A stretch of DNA of 33,454 bases, from the NCBI GenBank assembly GCA_017396465.1, contig JAFQLU010000016.1:1-33454 (forward strand), given 5' to 3'. Below are positions 1-8,789 of the stretch, piece by piece (position 1 is the stretch's first letter; the number at the start of each line of letters is the position of its first letter). Below the pieces are notes generated by a model. That model was not told where the DNA came from. It saw nothing but the letters and a program-made list of their open reading frames with translations, and did no database searches. This DNA is from Clostridia bacterium (GTDB taxonomy: Bacteria > Bacillota > Clostridia > UBA1381 > UBA9506). The position numbers were made by a program, and so were the translations under genes.

Positions 1-1
1 A

Positions 2-985
2 TTATTCTTCGATTGTGATGGTGTCATACAGACTTACTTTGTAAGTATCTGTGTTGCCATCCAGGTAGTACAGGTAAACGTTGTACGCCAAACCGGGTGT
101 CAGCAGTGCATTCGTATCATCTACTTCTAAGTCCTGCTCGTCGATCAGCTGTACTGCGAAGTAACCATCGTCGTTCTTACCCTTAGCTGCCCATTTGCCG
201 TTACTAGGCATGTCAGCTTTTGCGTACTCAGCGTCTCTGGTATCTTTTGTTACGATGATACCATACTCGTCTGTGTCAACAGCTTTAGCCAGAACTGTGA
301 GAACACGGTTGCCTTCAGCTGCAGCAACCTCTTCAGCACCTTCGTCGATTACGCCTGTGGACACGATACCAGCAGCGTCAACGCCTTCAATGGAAGAATT
401 GCGAACGACTGCGTCCTTTGTGTTCACTGTCAGTGCAACATCGCCTGTAGCGTCTGCTAAAACAACTGTCAGTTCGCCATTTGCATACTCAGAGCTTGTA
501 ACTGTAGCACCTGTAGCGGTAACGTCTACGAAAACTTTACCGTCAGGTAATGTGTAAGCCAGAGTATGTGTGCCGTCAATGTTCTCTGTGGGAACTTTAA
601 CAGCTGTGATGCCTTCACCGGAAATTGTGTAACCGGGAACGTCAGCATCTGTTGCAGCGGTTGCAGCTGTGTAACCAACTTTAACAGCACTGTCTAAGTC
701 TGTTGCGTCTGTTACGTAATTAAATGTAGCTTCGCCTGCTGCGGTTGCAGTTGTCTGGTCAACATAAACCACGTCGGAACCATTGGTTGCGTAGTACGTA
801 ACTTCAACTGCGCCGCCTAACTCGCTAACGTTTGCAATTACGTTTACTTTTGCATTGTTGCTGTCTGCGAGGTACTGTGTTGTTGTTTCAACTTTTACAG
901 CACTTGCGGAAGCAGCGAATGCACCAACCATTGCTACAGCTGCGGTTAAAGCGGCAATCTTCTTGAATACCCCTGTTTTAACCAT
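2..985 (-). CDS. Secreted protein of unknown family
   Basis: The 327-residue product starts with a clear Sec signal peptide: a charged start (MVKTGVFKK), a hydrophobic alanine-rich core and an AxA-type cleavage site near residues 27-29. The mature part is rich in Thr, Val, Ala and Asp, has almost no Cys, and reads like stacked beta-sandwich domains. I recognise no family. There is no LPxTG motif, SLH domain or later membrane segment, so it is probably released or loosely held at the surface. The ATG follows a strong AAGGAGG site. It lies 55 bases after the ABC transporter gene with no clear promoter or terminator between, so it may share that transcript. Codon use is strikingly regular (many GTT, GCT and GCA), which may indicate high expression. 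The stop codon lies at positions 2-4, so the gene is complete. Confidence 0.75.
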   Translation of the reverse strand: MVKTGVFKKIAALTAAVAMVGAFAASASAVKVETTTQYLADSNNAKVNVIANVSELGGAVEVTYYATNGSDVVYVDQTTATAAGEATFNYVTDATDLDSAVKVGYTAATAATDADVPGYTISGEGITAVKVPTENIDGTHTLAYTLPDGKVFVDVTATGATVTSSEYANGELTVVLADATGDVALTVNTKDAVVRNSSIEGVDAAGIVSTGVIDEGAEEVAAAEGNRVLTVLAKAVDTDEYGIIVTKDTRDAEYAKADMPSNGKWAAKGKNDDGYFAVQLIDEQDLEVDDTNALLTPGLAYNVYLYYLDGNTDTYKVSLYDTITIEE

Positions 986-1040
986 TTCTTTTCCTCCTTT
1001 TTATTATTGCTTAAAATTTAAAAAGCCTGGGGATAATCTA

Positions 1041-2693
1041 TTACAGCTCGTGAAGTGAGCCATCCTGCAAATAATAGGTTTTGTCACACGCATCCATCAC
1101 TTCTTTTCTGTGGGATACGATGATGCAGGTTTTATCCGTCATAGAGCGGATATGCTGCAGTAAATTCTTCTCTGTTTCTATGTCCAGTGATGAGGTTGCC
1201 TCATCTAACAGAAGAACGGGAGCATCATGATAAAGTGCTCTTGCAATGGCAATTCTCTGAATCTGCCCTTCGGAAAGTCCGTGTCCTTTTTCACCAAGCA
1301 CGGTGTCCATTCCTTTGGGAAGCTTTTCGATTGCCTCGGTGAGCTGCGCCAATGATATCGCCCGCTCAACTCTGCTTCTGTCCGGCTGTTTGTCGCCAAA
1401 TGCGATATTTTCGCAAATGGTGCCGGATAGAATCATATTCCCTTGCGGAACATAAGAAAACAGATGTCTTGTTGCACTGCTGAAGGGGATTTTTTCACCG
1501 GCTGTTGTCCGGATAAAAACACTTCCCTGTTCCGGTTCCAACACCGAGAGCAAAAGACGCGTCATCGTGCTTTTGCCACCGCCGGAAGGACCACACAGTG
1601 CAATAAATTCGCCTTTCTTTACGGTTAAATTCACGCCGTTTAAAACAGGAACGTCACCATAATGAAAGAATATATCTTCAAAGCAAATTGCTTCAAATTC
1701 GATGGTTTCAGCGCAAACAGCGCCTTTTTCTTTTTCATCTTTGATTTTTTCCAGTTTCATCAGCCGTTGTGCCGATGCAGATACCATATAGCACTGCGGA
1801 AGCACGGATGCCAATTCCCGGAACGGAGACTGCAACTGTCCCACCAAACCAAGCACCGCCGTTACGGTACCAAAGGTGATAAGTCCTAAGCTGAGCCGAT
1901 ACACGCTCCATGCCAACGCCGCATAATACCCTGCGGTTACTGCTACGAAAAACATTACATTGGATAAAATTCCAACTGTGGAACGCTTCACCTGAAGCCG
2001 GAAGTTTTCATACTGCAGTTCTTTGGATTTTTCCCGCATCAGATTTTCTTTGGAAAAGGCTTTCACCACCAGGAAGTTCTGAAGGGTTTCCTGCAGGAAG
2101 GAACGGACTTTTCCGTCACTTTCTCTACACTGCAGATGAAGGGTTTTGATTTTCTTTTTATAAATATATGCCGCTAGCATGACGATTGGCCCGAAAGCCA
2201 AACACGCCAGCGCGAAGTATTTATCTAATGTAAACAATGCGGTGAAGCTGAACACCACCGTGGAAAGCAATGCAAAAACATTTGGAATGATTTCCGTTGT
2301 TTTCTCGCAAACCATGGAAACATCGCTGACCAGACGGCTTAAAATTTCACCGGAGTGGAATGAAGATACACCGACATAATCTTTTTTCATCAGCTGATAA
2401 TAAAGATCTGTCCTGATATCCATAGCAAGCTTTCCGCTGATGTGCACATGCACTCTGATATACACAATCCGCAGAATCAGCTGAACCACCAAAAGAGCTA
2501 CCAAAAAGCATATACTATGTACTAAGTTTCCATCTGTCTGGCCCGTCGCCGTGTCAATCAGCGTTCGGGAGACCAGAGCAAACCGGACACCGATATAGGA
2601 AACACAGGTTGCCATCAAAATCAAAAGAACAAGTCCCGGAATATAGGGACGGATGCGCTTTGCAATCCATGTTATGGAGCCTGTTTTTTTCAT
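1041..2693 (-). CDS. ABC exporter, fused permease and ATPase
   Basis: A 550-residue half-transporter of the ABCB/MsbA-like exporter type. It has an N-terminal membrane domain with about six helices (residues 15-300) and a C-terminal ATPase. Visible motifs are Walker A GPSGGGKST (368-376), signature LSEGQ (473-477), Walker B LLLDEA (494-499) and the H-loop His near 528, so the ATPase should be active. There is no N-terminal C39 peptidase domain, so it would not cleave a leader peptide itself. It follows the PqqD-like gene by 43 bases and precedes the secreted-protein gene. Exporters next to PqqD-like proteins often move ribosomally made, modified peptides, but no precursor or modifying enzyme is seen here, so the substrate is unknown. 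The Shine-Dalgarno site is weak (AAGGCGGGA, well upstream). Confidence 0.9.
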   Translation of the reverse strand: MKKTGSITWIAKRIRPYIPGLVLLILMATCVSYIGVRFALVSRTLIDTATGQTDGNLVHSICFLVALLVVQLILRIVYIRVHVHISGKLAMDIRTDLYYQLMKKDYVGVSSFHSGEILSRLVSDVSMVCEKTTEIIPNVFALLSTVVFSFTALFTLDKYFALACLAFGPIVMLAAYIYKKKIKTLHLQCRESDGKVRSFLQETLQNFLVVKAFSKENLMREKSKELQYENFRLQVKRSTVGILSNVMFFVAVTAGYYAALAWSVYRLSLGLITFGTVTAVLGLVGQLQSPFRELASVLPQCYMVSASAQRLMKLEKIKDEKEKGAVCAETIEFEAICFEDIFFHYGDVPVLNGVNLTVKKGEFIALCGPSGGGKSTMTRLLLSVLEPEQGSVFIRTTAGEKIPFSSATRHLFSYVPQGNMILSGTICENIAFGDKQPDRSRVERAISLAQLTEAIEKLPKGMDTVLGEKGHGLSEGQIQRIAIARALYHDAPVLLLDEATSSLDIETEKNLLQHIRSMTDKTCIIVSHRKEVMDACDKTYYLQDGSLHEL

Positions 2694-2736
2694 CGAACGG
2701 TCCCGCCTTTTTCTCGGATGCCTCTTTTTGCTTTCC

Positions 2737-3006
2737 TCACTCTTCTAAAAATCCGTTTTCCCGAAGAAGTGTTAAGAATTCGGATACATCAGCTTTTGCT
2801 GTTGCTTCGTCCACGCCTTCAAATTCCTTCAGCATGGATTCCACCAGATTTGCTTCTTCCGTTTCCTCCTGAAGAAGCTCCCATAGATACGCGCCGCTTT
2901 CATTTAATGATACGGCAACTGCAAAGTCCACAATATTATCACCCGTGGGAACAACAATATAATCATCAATGATTTTTTGAACGATAAAACCGCTTTTGAT
3001 TTTCAT
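2737..3006 (-). CDS. PqqD-family (RRE-like) protein
   Basis: An 89-residue protein of the PqqD family, the winged-helix fold that binds leader peptides in PQQ and other RiPP pathways. The family pattern is visible: a beta-rich start (YIVVPTGDNIVDF), then the conserved segment SLNESGAYLWELL, then a helical C-terminus ending in LLRENGFLEE. I place the start at the ATG at 3004-3006, next to a G-rich site (GGGGGC), because the upstream in-frame extension overlaps the promoter and is not family-like. It is the first gene of a transcript that continues into the ABC exporter. It may recruit a peptide substrate, or be the remnant of a larger RiPP locus. No radical-SAM, cyclase or asparagine synthetase-like gene is nearby. 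Confidence 0.8.
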   Translation of the reverse strand: MKIKSGFIVQKIIDDYIVVPTGDNIVDFAVAVSLNESGAYLWELLQEETEEANLVESMLKEFEGVDEATAKADVSEFLTLLRENGFLEE

Positions 3007-3058
3007 TTCTGCCCCCAAAAATAGACATATAATTACACTTATACTATGATTATAATAA

Positions 3059-3087
3059 ATTGTAACACACCTAACATAAATTGTCAA
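3059..3087 (-). promoter_or_regulatory. Sigma-A promoter of the PqqD/ABC operon
   Basis: Read on the minus strand: TTGACA, a 17-base spacer ending in TGT, then TACAAT. This is a near-consensus sigma-A promoter with an extended -10. Transcription would start near 3052, leaving a leader of about 45 bases before the PqqD-like ATG. Confidence 0.8.
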
Positions 3088-3116
3088 GTAAGTTTTAGAA
3101 AATTTTGCAATTTTTC

Positions 3117-3156
3117 ACAGACAAAAACAAAAGTCGCACCATTTGGAGCGACTTTT
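3117..3156 (-). terminator. Intrinsic terminator of the metA transcript
   Basis: A 9-base perfect stem (AAAAGTCGC with GCGACTTTT, positions 3129-3137 and 3148-3156) is extended inward by CCA/TGG. On the minus strand it is followed by a T-rich run. It lies just after the metA stop and separates metA from the PqqD operon. Confidence 0.85.
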
Positions 3157-3172
3157 GAATCATTATATTACA

Positions 3173-4090
3173 TCATTTAATTTCGTTAATGTCGTAAGGT
3201 GTTGTCTGATACACAAAATAGTTCAGCCAGTTGGAATAAAACAGGTTTGCACAGGACCGCCAGGTTACCTTCGGTGGCTTGGAAGGATCGTCATTTTCAA
3301 AATAATTATAAGGAATGTCGATTTCTTTTCCTGCGTTTTTATCCCGCAAATATTCCTTCTGCAGTGTATCTGCATCGTATTCCGAGTGACCGGTGACAAA
3401 GATTTGTCTACCCAGGTCTGTCGCGCAAACATAAAGTCCTGCTTCTTCGGAGGAAGACAGAATTTTCAGCTCCGGCACACACTCTACATCTTCTCTGCGC
3501 ACTTCTGTGTGACGGGAATGCGGCACATAAAACTCATCATCAAAGCCGCGGAACAGAATTGCTGTCTTTCTGTCCAGCGTGTGTTTGAACACGCCAAACA
3601 GTTTTTTATCCAGCTGATATTTTTTGATTCCGTAGTGATAATAAAGTCCTGCCTGTGCACCCCAGCAGATGTGAAGCGTACTGGTCACGTTGGTTTTGCT
3701 CCATTCCATGATTTCGCAAAGCTCTTCCCAGTATTCCACCTCTTCGAATTCCATATGCTCCACAGGAGCGCCGGTGATAATCAGTCCGTCAAATTTCTGG
3801 TCTTTCACCTCGTCAAAGGTTTTATAGAAGGTTAAAAGATGTTCTCTTGAGGTGTTTTTGGACTGATGGGTTTTGGTGTGCAGAAGCTCAAGCTCCACCT
3901 GCAGAGGAGAGTTTCCCAAAAGGCGCACAAACTGCGTCTCCGTTGCGATTTTGGTGGGCATTAAGTTCAGAATTGCGATTTTCAGCGGTCGGATGTCCTG
4001 CGTGATAGCGCGTGTTTCGGTTATCACGAAAATATTTTCTTCATTTAATATTGCCGTTGCCGGCAAATCGTTGGGGATTTTAATAGGCAT
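3173..4090 (-). CDS. metA: Homoserine O-acyltransferase (probably acetyl)
   Basis: A 305-residue MetA-family enzyme that activates homoserine with an acyl group in methionine synthesis. The numbering matches the well-studied MetA proteins exactly: catalytic Cys142 in HICWGAQAG, then His235 and Glu237 in TGHSEYD. Residue 111 is Glu ([11 protein letters not shown]). In characterised MetA proteins Glu at this position goes with acetyl-CoA and Gly with succinyl-CoA, so O-acetylhomoserine is the expected product. That fits the nearby MetY, which uses O-acetylhomoserine. The ATG follows AAGGAG and lies 24 bases after tyrS, so it probably depends on the tyrS promoter and on readthrough from further upstream. 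The gene ends in a strong terminator. Confidence 0.95.
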   Translation of the reverse strand: MPIKIPNDLPATAILNEENIFVITETRAITQDIRPLKIAILNLMPTKIATETQFVRLLGNSPLQVELELLHTKTHQSKNTSREHLLTFYKTFDEVKDQKFDGLIITGAPVEHMEFEEVEYWEELCEIMEWSKTNVTSTLHICWGAQAGLYYHYGIKKYQLDKKLFGVFKHTLDRKTAILFRGFDDEFYVPHSRHTEVRREDVECVPELKILSSSEEAGLYVCATDLGRQIFVTGHSEYDADTLQKEYLRDKNAGKEIDIPYNYFENDDPSKPPKVTWRSCANLFYSNWLNYFVYQTTPYDINEIK

Positions 4091-4114
4091 GCAACCACTC
4101 CTTATTTCAAACCA

Positions 4115-5335
4115 TTATTTTGCTGTTACTTTATGGAATACTTTCTTACCTTTTTTAATTATGATACCTTCTGCCAGCTTTTCTTTAGATACAGTGTAAG
4201 CCGAGTCAGTAATCTTTTCGTCGTCTACAGAAACACCGCCCTGGGTAATTAAACGTCTTCCCTCACCCTTGGAAGGAATGAGCTTTACTGCCAGCATGAT
4301 ATCTAAAAGCTGTGCTTCATCTGCTAAATCCGCAGCTGCAAGCTCTGTGGAAGGCATATCGCCGCCTGCACCGCCTGCAAAAATGCTTTCTGCAGTTTTC
4401 TTTGCTTTTTCAGCCTCTTCTTCGCCGTGTACCAGCTTGGTAACTTCGTAAGCCAAGCGAACCTTTGCACGGTTTAAGTCTGCGCCTTCCCACTTTTCCA
4501 TCTCACGGATTTCGTCCATGGGAACGAAGGTTACCATCTTCAGCAGACGGCAAACGTCAGCATCGTCCACATTTCTCCAGTACTGGAAGAAATCGTAGGG
4601 AGATACCTTTTCGGGATCCAGCCACAAAGCACCCTTTGCGGTTTTACCCATTTTCTTACCGTCGCTGGTGGTGAGCAGTGTGAAGGTCATACCGTAAACC
4701 TGATCGTTTTCTTTTCTGCGAACCAGGTCGATACCGCCTAAGATATTGCTCCACTGGTCGTCGCCGCCCAGCTCCATCTTACAGCCGTATTCTTTATAAA
4801 GCTGCAGGAAGTCGTAGCTCTGCATGAGCATATAGTTGAATTCGATAAAGGACAAGCCCTTTTCCAGTCTGGTCTGGAAGCATTTTGCACGGAGCATCTC
4901 GTTTACAGAGAAGCAAGAGCCGATGTCTCTTAAGAATTCGATATAATTGAGTCCTCTCAGCCAGTCAGCGTTGTTTACCATGATAGCCTGACCATCGGAA
5001 AAGTCAATCAGAGAAGATAACTGCTTTTTAAATCTTTCGCAGTTATAGTTGATAGTTTCCACCGTCATCATCTGACGCATATCGGTTCTGCCTGTGGGGT
5101 CACCTACCATACCGGTACCGCCGCCAACTAACGCGATGGGACGGTGACCTGCCAGCTGCATATGGCGCATAACAACCATCTGCAGGAAATGTCCTACATG
5201 GAGGCTGTCAGCCGTGGGGTCAAAGCCGATATAAAAGGTTACCTTTTCTTTTCCCAGAAGCTCACGAATTTCTTCCTCGTGAGTTGTCTGTGCAATAAGT
5301 CCTCTTTCTTTCAGTATGTCAAATACGTTTTCCAA
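4115..5335 (-). CDS. tyrS: Tyrosyl-tRNA synthetase
   Basis: Charges tRNA-Tyr. It is class I, with the HIGH-type motif HVGH (46-49), the KMSKS-type motif KMGKT (228-232), the tyrosine-pocket GGDDQWSNI near 190-198, and a C-terminal S4-like RNA-binding domain (about 340-400). I choose the TTG at 5333-5335 as start because AGGAGA lies 8 bases upstream and the product then begins [13 protein letters not shown], as in other TyrRS proteins. The longer reading from the TTG at 5369-5371 has no ribosome site and begins within about 5 bases of the predicted transcription start. The resulting length, 406 residues, is normal. The gene sits between metY and metA but has its own promoter. The leader is only about 40 bases, too short for a T-box. 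Confidence 0.95.
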   Translation of the reverse strand: MENVFDILKERGLIAQTTHEEEIRELLGKEKVTFYIGFDPTADSLHVGHFLQMVVMRHMQLAGHRPIALVGGGTGMVGDPTGRTDMRQMMTVETINYNCERFKKQLSSLIDFSDGQAIMVNNADWLRGLNYIEFLRDIGSCFSVNEMLRAKCFQTRLEKGLSFIEFNYMLMQSYDFLQLYKEYGCKMELGGDDQWSNILGGIDLVRRKENDQVYGMTFTLLTTSDGKKMGKTAKGALWLDPEKVSPYDFFQYWRNVDDADVCRLLKMVTFVPMDEIREMEKWEGADLNRAKVRLAYEVTKLVHGEEEAEKAKKTAESIFAGGAGGDMPSTELAAADLADEAQLLDIMLAVKLIPSKGEGRRLITQGGVSVDDEKITDSAYTVSKEKLAEGIIIKKGKKVFHKVTAK

Positions 5336-5381
5336 TGTGTTTCTCTCCTGTCTTACCGCTTTTGCGGACAATATTAGTACC

Positions 5382-5410
5382 AGTATAACACAATTCTTTC
5401 AGAATTGCAA
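5382..5410 (-). promoter_or_regulatory. Sigma-A promoter of tyrS (and metA)
   Basis: On the minus strand: TTGCAA, a 17-base spacer ending in TGT, then TATACT. The -35 starts four bases after the metY stop codon. Transcription would begin near 5375, giving a leader of about 40 bases to the TTG start of tyrS. Confidence 0.75.
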
Positions 5411-5413
5411 CCA

Positions 5414-6688
5414 TTATTTTGCGGCTTCTAACGCCTGTTTGATATCTTCAATAATATCCTCGCTGTTTTCGATACCGACTGACATACGAATCATATCGCC
5501 GGGTACGCCTGCTGCCACCAGCTGTTCGTCGGAAAGCTGTCTGTGTGTGGTAGATGCAGGATGCAGAACGCTGGTTCTTGCGTCAGCTACATGCACAACC
5601 ATAGCCGCAAGCTTTAAGCTTTCCATAAATTTCACCACTGCCTCTTTACCACCCTTGATACCGAAGGAGATAACGCCGCAGGTGCCTTTCGGCATATATT
5701 TGTTTGCCAGAGGATACTGGGGATCGGAAGGCAAAGAAGGATAATTTACCCAAGAGATATCGTCTCTTCCTGCTAAAAATTCTGCAACCTTCAGACCGTT
5801 TTCACAATGTCTTGCCATACGCAGGTGCAGAGTTTCCAGGCCCAGGTTTAAGATAAAGGAAGCAATGGGGCTCATCTGGGAGCCTAAGTCACGCATCAGC
5901 TGTGCTCTTGCTTTCACAATGTATGCCATGTTGCCGAAGCTATCGGTGTAAACGGTGCCGTGGTAAGATTCATCGGGTGTGGAAAGCTCGGGGAACTTGC
6001 CGTTTGCCCAGTTGAACTTACCGCCGTCAATCAAAGCGCCGCCCACGCAGGTTGCATGACCGTCCATGTATTTGGTTGTGGAATGGGTTACAATATCTGC
6101 ACCGAACTCAAAAGGACGGCAGTTGATGGGTGTTGCAAAGGTGTTATCAATAATCAACGGAATATCGTGATCATGCGCCAGCTTTGCAAAACGTTCGATA
6201 TCTAAAACATTCAGCGCCGGATTGGAAACGGTTTCACCGAATACGGCACGGGTGCGGTCGTCGAACAGCTTTTCGATTTCTTCATCACTCATTTTGGGGT
6301 CTGCAAAACGCACTTCGATGCCCATTTTCTGCATGGTAACGCCGAACAGATTCACGGTACCGCCGTAGATTTCGGAAGCGCTGATAAAGTTATCGCCGCT
6401 CTTTGCGATATTTAAAATAGCAAACAGGTTTGCCGCCTGACCGGAAGACAGAAGCATTGCGCCTACGCCGCCTTCTAAATCTGCAATTTTCTGTTCCACA
6501 TACTCCAGTGTAGGGTTAGACAGACGGGTGTACATGTGTCCCGGCACCTTAAGGTCAAACAAATCGCCTAAATACTGTGCAGAGTCATACTTATATGTGG
6601 TGCTCTGATAAATGGGAAGAACTCTGGGTTCTCCGTTTTTCGGCTGGTAGCCTGCCTGTACGCATTTTGTCTCAATCTTGTAATCCAT
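5414..6688 (-). CDS. metY: O-acetylhomoserine sulfhydrylase
   Basis: A PLP enzyme (424 residues) of the Cys/Met metabolism family that makes homocysteine from O-acetylhomoserine and sulfide. The PLP-binding lysine is K206 in HSTTKYMDGH, with DNTFATP (181-187) on the cofactor-binding face and the expected SNPT near 57-60. The length matches MetY, which is longer than MetB/MetC (about 380), so I prefer MetY. The ATG follows AAGGAG. That ribosome site lies at the tail of the SbcC/YhaN-like gene (its stop is 4 bases away), so the two are surely cotranscribed. With MetA two genes on, it forms a direct-sulfhydrylation route. No SAM riboswitch can fit upstream. Confidence 0.93.
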   Translation of the reverse strand: MDYKIETKCVQAGYQPKNGEPRVLPIYQSTTYKYDSAQYLGDLFDLKVPGHMYTRLSNPTLEYVEQKIADLEGGVGAMLLSSGQAANLFAILNIAKSGDNFISASEIYGGTVNLFGVTMQKMGIEVRFADPKMSDEEIEKLFDDRTRAVFGETVSNPALNVLDIERFAKLAHDHDIPLIIDNTFATPINCRPFEFGADIVTHSTTKYMDGHATCVGGALIDGGKFNWANGKFPELSTPDESYHGTVYTDSFGNMAYIVKARAQLMRDLGSQMSPIASFILNLGLETLHLRMARHCENGLKVAEFLAGRDDISWVNYPSLPSDPQYPLANKYMPKGTCGVISFGIKGGKEAVVKFMESLKLAAMVVHVADARTSVLHPASTTHRQLSDEQLVAAGVPGDMIRMSVGIENSEDIIEDIKQALEAAK

Positions 6689-6692
6689 GTTT

Positions 6693-8789
6693 TCAAACTC
6701 CTTCTTTATTTAAATCTATCAGATTTATTTTTTCTTTATCTAACATCTCCGCGCTTTCTCTGTGACAGGTGAAGTTCAGCACCTGTCCGAAGAAAGGCGC
6801 TTTTTTAATATAGCTTACAATTTTTTGCAGGCGTTCATCATCCATTTGGGAAAAAGCATCGTCCAAAACCATCGTCGGCACTTTTTCTTCAAACAAAACC
6901 GCCAGTGTTGCCAATCGCAAAGAGATATAAAGCAGATCGTATGTTCCGCGACTCAAAGAGCCGGAATCCGTTATTTCGCCGGTTTCGTTTTTATAGTGCA
7001 GGCAGAACCCTTCACCCACACGAACATCGCCGTACTTTTCTTCTGTTAATTCCGAGAAAATTTCCCCTGTTTTTTTATTAAGACGGGGCGCAAAATTTTC
7101 TTTGATTTCACGGTGCGCTTTTTCAAGCCAACCTTCTGCTAATTCATACGCTGCTTCCTGCTTTTTCAGTTGCGCAATTTCATTTTCCAGAGCAAAGATG
7201 GCTGTGTCCACCTCGGCAACGGTTTTCTCCCCTGCCGTCTCCTGCGTCAGCTTCAGCTTTGCGCTGTGCATTCTTTCTTTATTTGTTTCTATTTTCAAAG
7301 CAACAGACCGAACTGCTTCTGCAACCTCTTCCGTCGCAGCACCGCTATACAGTTTTGCTTCTTCAGAATAATCTCTCGGCTCGGGCAGACGGATTTTGGA
7401 AATACCCGCCAGAATCTGCTCTGTTTCCGTTTCCAGTTGCTTGATTTTTTCCGCCAGCTCCGGAAGCTTTTCTTCCTTTTCCGCAAAGCTGCGTGCCATA
7501 TTTTCCAATTCCTCAAGGGAGATTGCACGATGCATCTTGCAAAGTGCTTCCAACTCTTTCCGAATGCTTTTTGCGTTCTCCTGCGGGGAAACGGCGTCTG
7601 CAAATTCCGTACTTTCCGGCTTATTTCTTGCTGACACTGCAAGCACCGCAAACATAAGGACACCAATCACAATTGCACCGATTCCGATTGCAGGGTGTAT
7701 AAAAATTCCTGCAATACCAAGCACAACGCCTAAAATCAATACCGCTACACCGGCAAACATCAGCTGCTTGCCTTTTTTCGCAAGTTTCTTCTCGCGCTCT
7801 GCCTTTTCCTGTTGCGCCCGATTCCATTCTTCTACTTTGCTTTCCGCAATGATGCATTGTTTTTCCAGTTCCTTTGCCTGCACGAGCACCTGCTCCGGCA
7901 CGCGGTTTTCTGTTTGCTTTTCAAGACTCGCATACTCAGCTTTCATTTCTGCCAGCCTGCCGCATTCTGATTTATATCGCGCAGACATGATGTTTCTTGT
8001 TTCTGTTGCCTGCTTTTCAGCTTCATACGCTTCATGCTCTTGGGCAAGGGAAAGAATCTCTTCCAGTCGTTTTCGTTCTGCCTGCAATTCTGCTTCCTGC
8101 AGAGCCAAGGCTGAAATTTCATTTTCCGTTGTTTTGAGCATTTCTTTTTTCTGAAGCAGAACGGCTTTTTCCGTTTCCAGATTTCGTTTTTCTTCTTCCA
8201 GCGCAGGGCGTTTTCCGCCACGTCCGGTTTTGGTTACAATCTGCGCATGCGCTTTTTCGATAGCCGCTTTGATCTTTTCGTAGGAAACATCTTCATCTGC
8301 ACCGGTTTCCATGTTGGAAAGCTTTGCCATGATTTCCTCGCCGCCAACCGTTCCGTTGGCATCTAAATTTTTCACATACAGCGTCTTTAAAAAGCCTTCT
8401 CTGCCAAGACCAAAAAACCGTTCCCCCACGCCCTCGGCATCGCCGGCAGACTCCCATGTATCTGCATAAAGGAGCTTGCCGCGGTCGGAGGTTTTGGTTT
8501 TGCCGAAGGACTTTTCCAGCACATACTGCGTGCCGCTGTTATCGGTAAAATACACTCTGCCACCGAAAGCCGATCCGTTCCACGGACGGTACATTTTTCT
8601 TGCTTCGTCATATTTTGTGGTTTTCTTCAAAGAATTGGGCAGTTCATAGAACATAGCAAGCAGGAATTCACATAGTGTACTCTTTCCGCTTTCGTTATCT
8701 CCCACAATCAGATTGAAGCCATCCGAAAACGCAAAAGATACCTGATTCAGTTTTCCGAACCCGTCGATTTCAATCTTATCTATTCTCAT
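6693..8789 (-). CDS. SbcC/YhaN-like SMC-type ATPase
   Basis: A 698-residue Rad50/SbcC-like ATPase. Walker A is GDNESGKST (30-38). The middle is long coiled coil rich in Glu, Lys and Ala. The C-terminal lobe has the ABC-type signature (LSRGTYDLLYISLRLA) and a Walker B (VLDDAFSQMDD). Two hydrophobic helices interrupt the coiled coil near residues 340-385 where SbcC would carry its zinc hook. That is a feature of the YhaN group, so this is closer to YhaN than to true SbcC, though shorter than B. subtilis YhaN (roughly 960 residues). Its start overlaps the nuclease gene by 14 bases, implying a two-subunit complex. Likely role: DNA end processing or repair, possibly near the membrane. Confidence 0.82.
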   Translation of the reverse strand: MRIDKIEIDGFGKLNQVSFAFSDGFNLIVGDNESGKSTLCEFLLAMFYELPNSLKKTTKYDEARKMYRPWNGSAFGGRVYFTDNSGTQYVLEKSFGKTKTSDRGKLLYADTWESAGDAEGVGERFFGLGREGFLKTLYVKNLDANGTVGGEEIMAKLSNMETGADEDVSYEKIKAAIEKAHAQIVTKTGRGGKRPALEEEKRNLETEKAVLLQKKEMLKTTENEISALALQEAELQAERKRLEEILSLAQEHEAYEAEKQATETRNIMSARYKSECGRLAEMKAEYASLEKQTENRVPEQVLVQAKELEKQCIIAESKVEEWNRAQQEKAEREKKLAKKGKQLMFAGVAVLILGVVLGIAGIFIHPAIGIGAIVIGVLMFAVLAVSARNKPESTEFADAVSPQENAKSIRKELEALCKMHRAISLEELENMARSFAEKEEKLPELAEKIKQLETETEQILAGISKIRLPEPRDYSEEAKLYSGAATEEVAEAVRSVALKIETNKERMHSAKLKLTQETAGEKTVAEVDTAIFALENEIAQLKKQEAAYELAEGWLEKAHREIKENFAPRLNKKTGEIFSELTEEKYGDVRVGEGFCLHYKNETGEITDSGSLSRGTYDLLYISLRLATLAVLFEEKVPTMVLDDAFSQMDDERLQKIVSYIKKAPFFGQVLNFTCHRESAEMLDKEKINLIDLNKEGV

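Noticed and set aside
2-3087. Lasso-peptide or other complete RiPP cluster
   Set aside because: There is no precursor, leader protease, cyclase or radical-SAM gene, so only the RRE-like protein and exporter can be supported.
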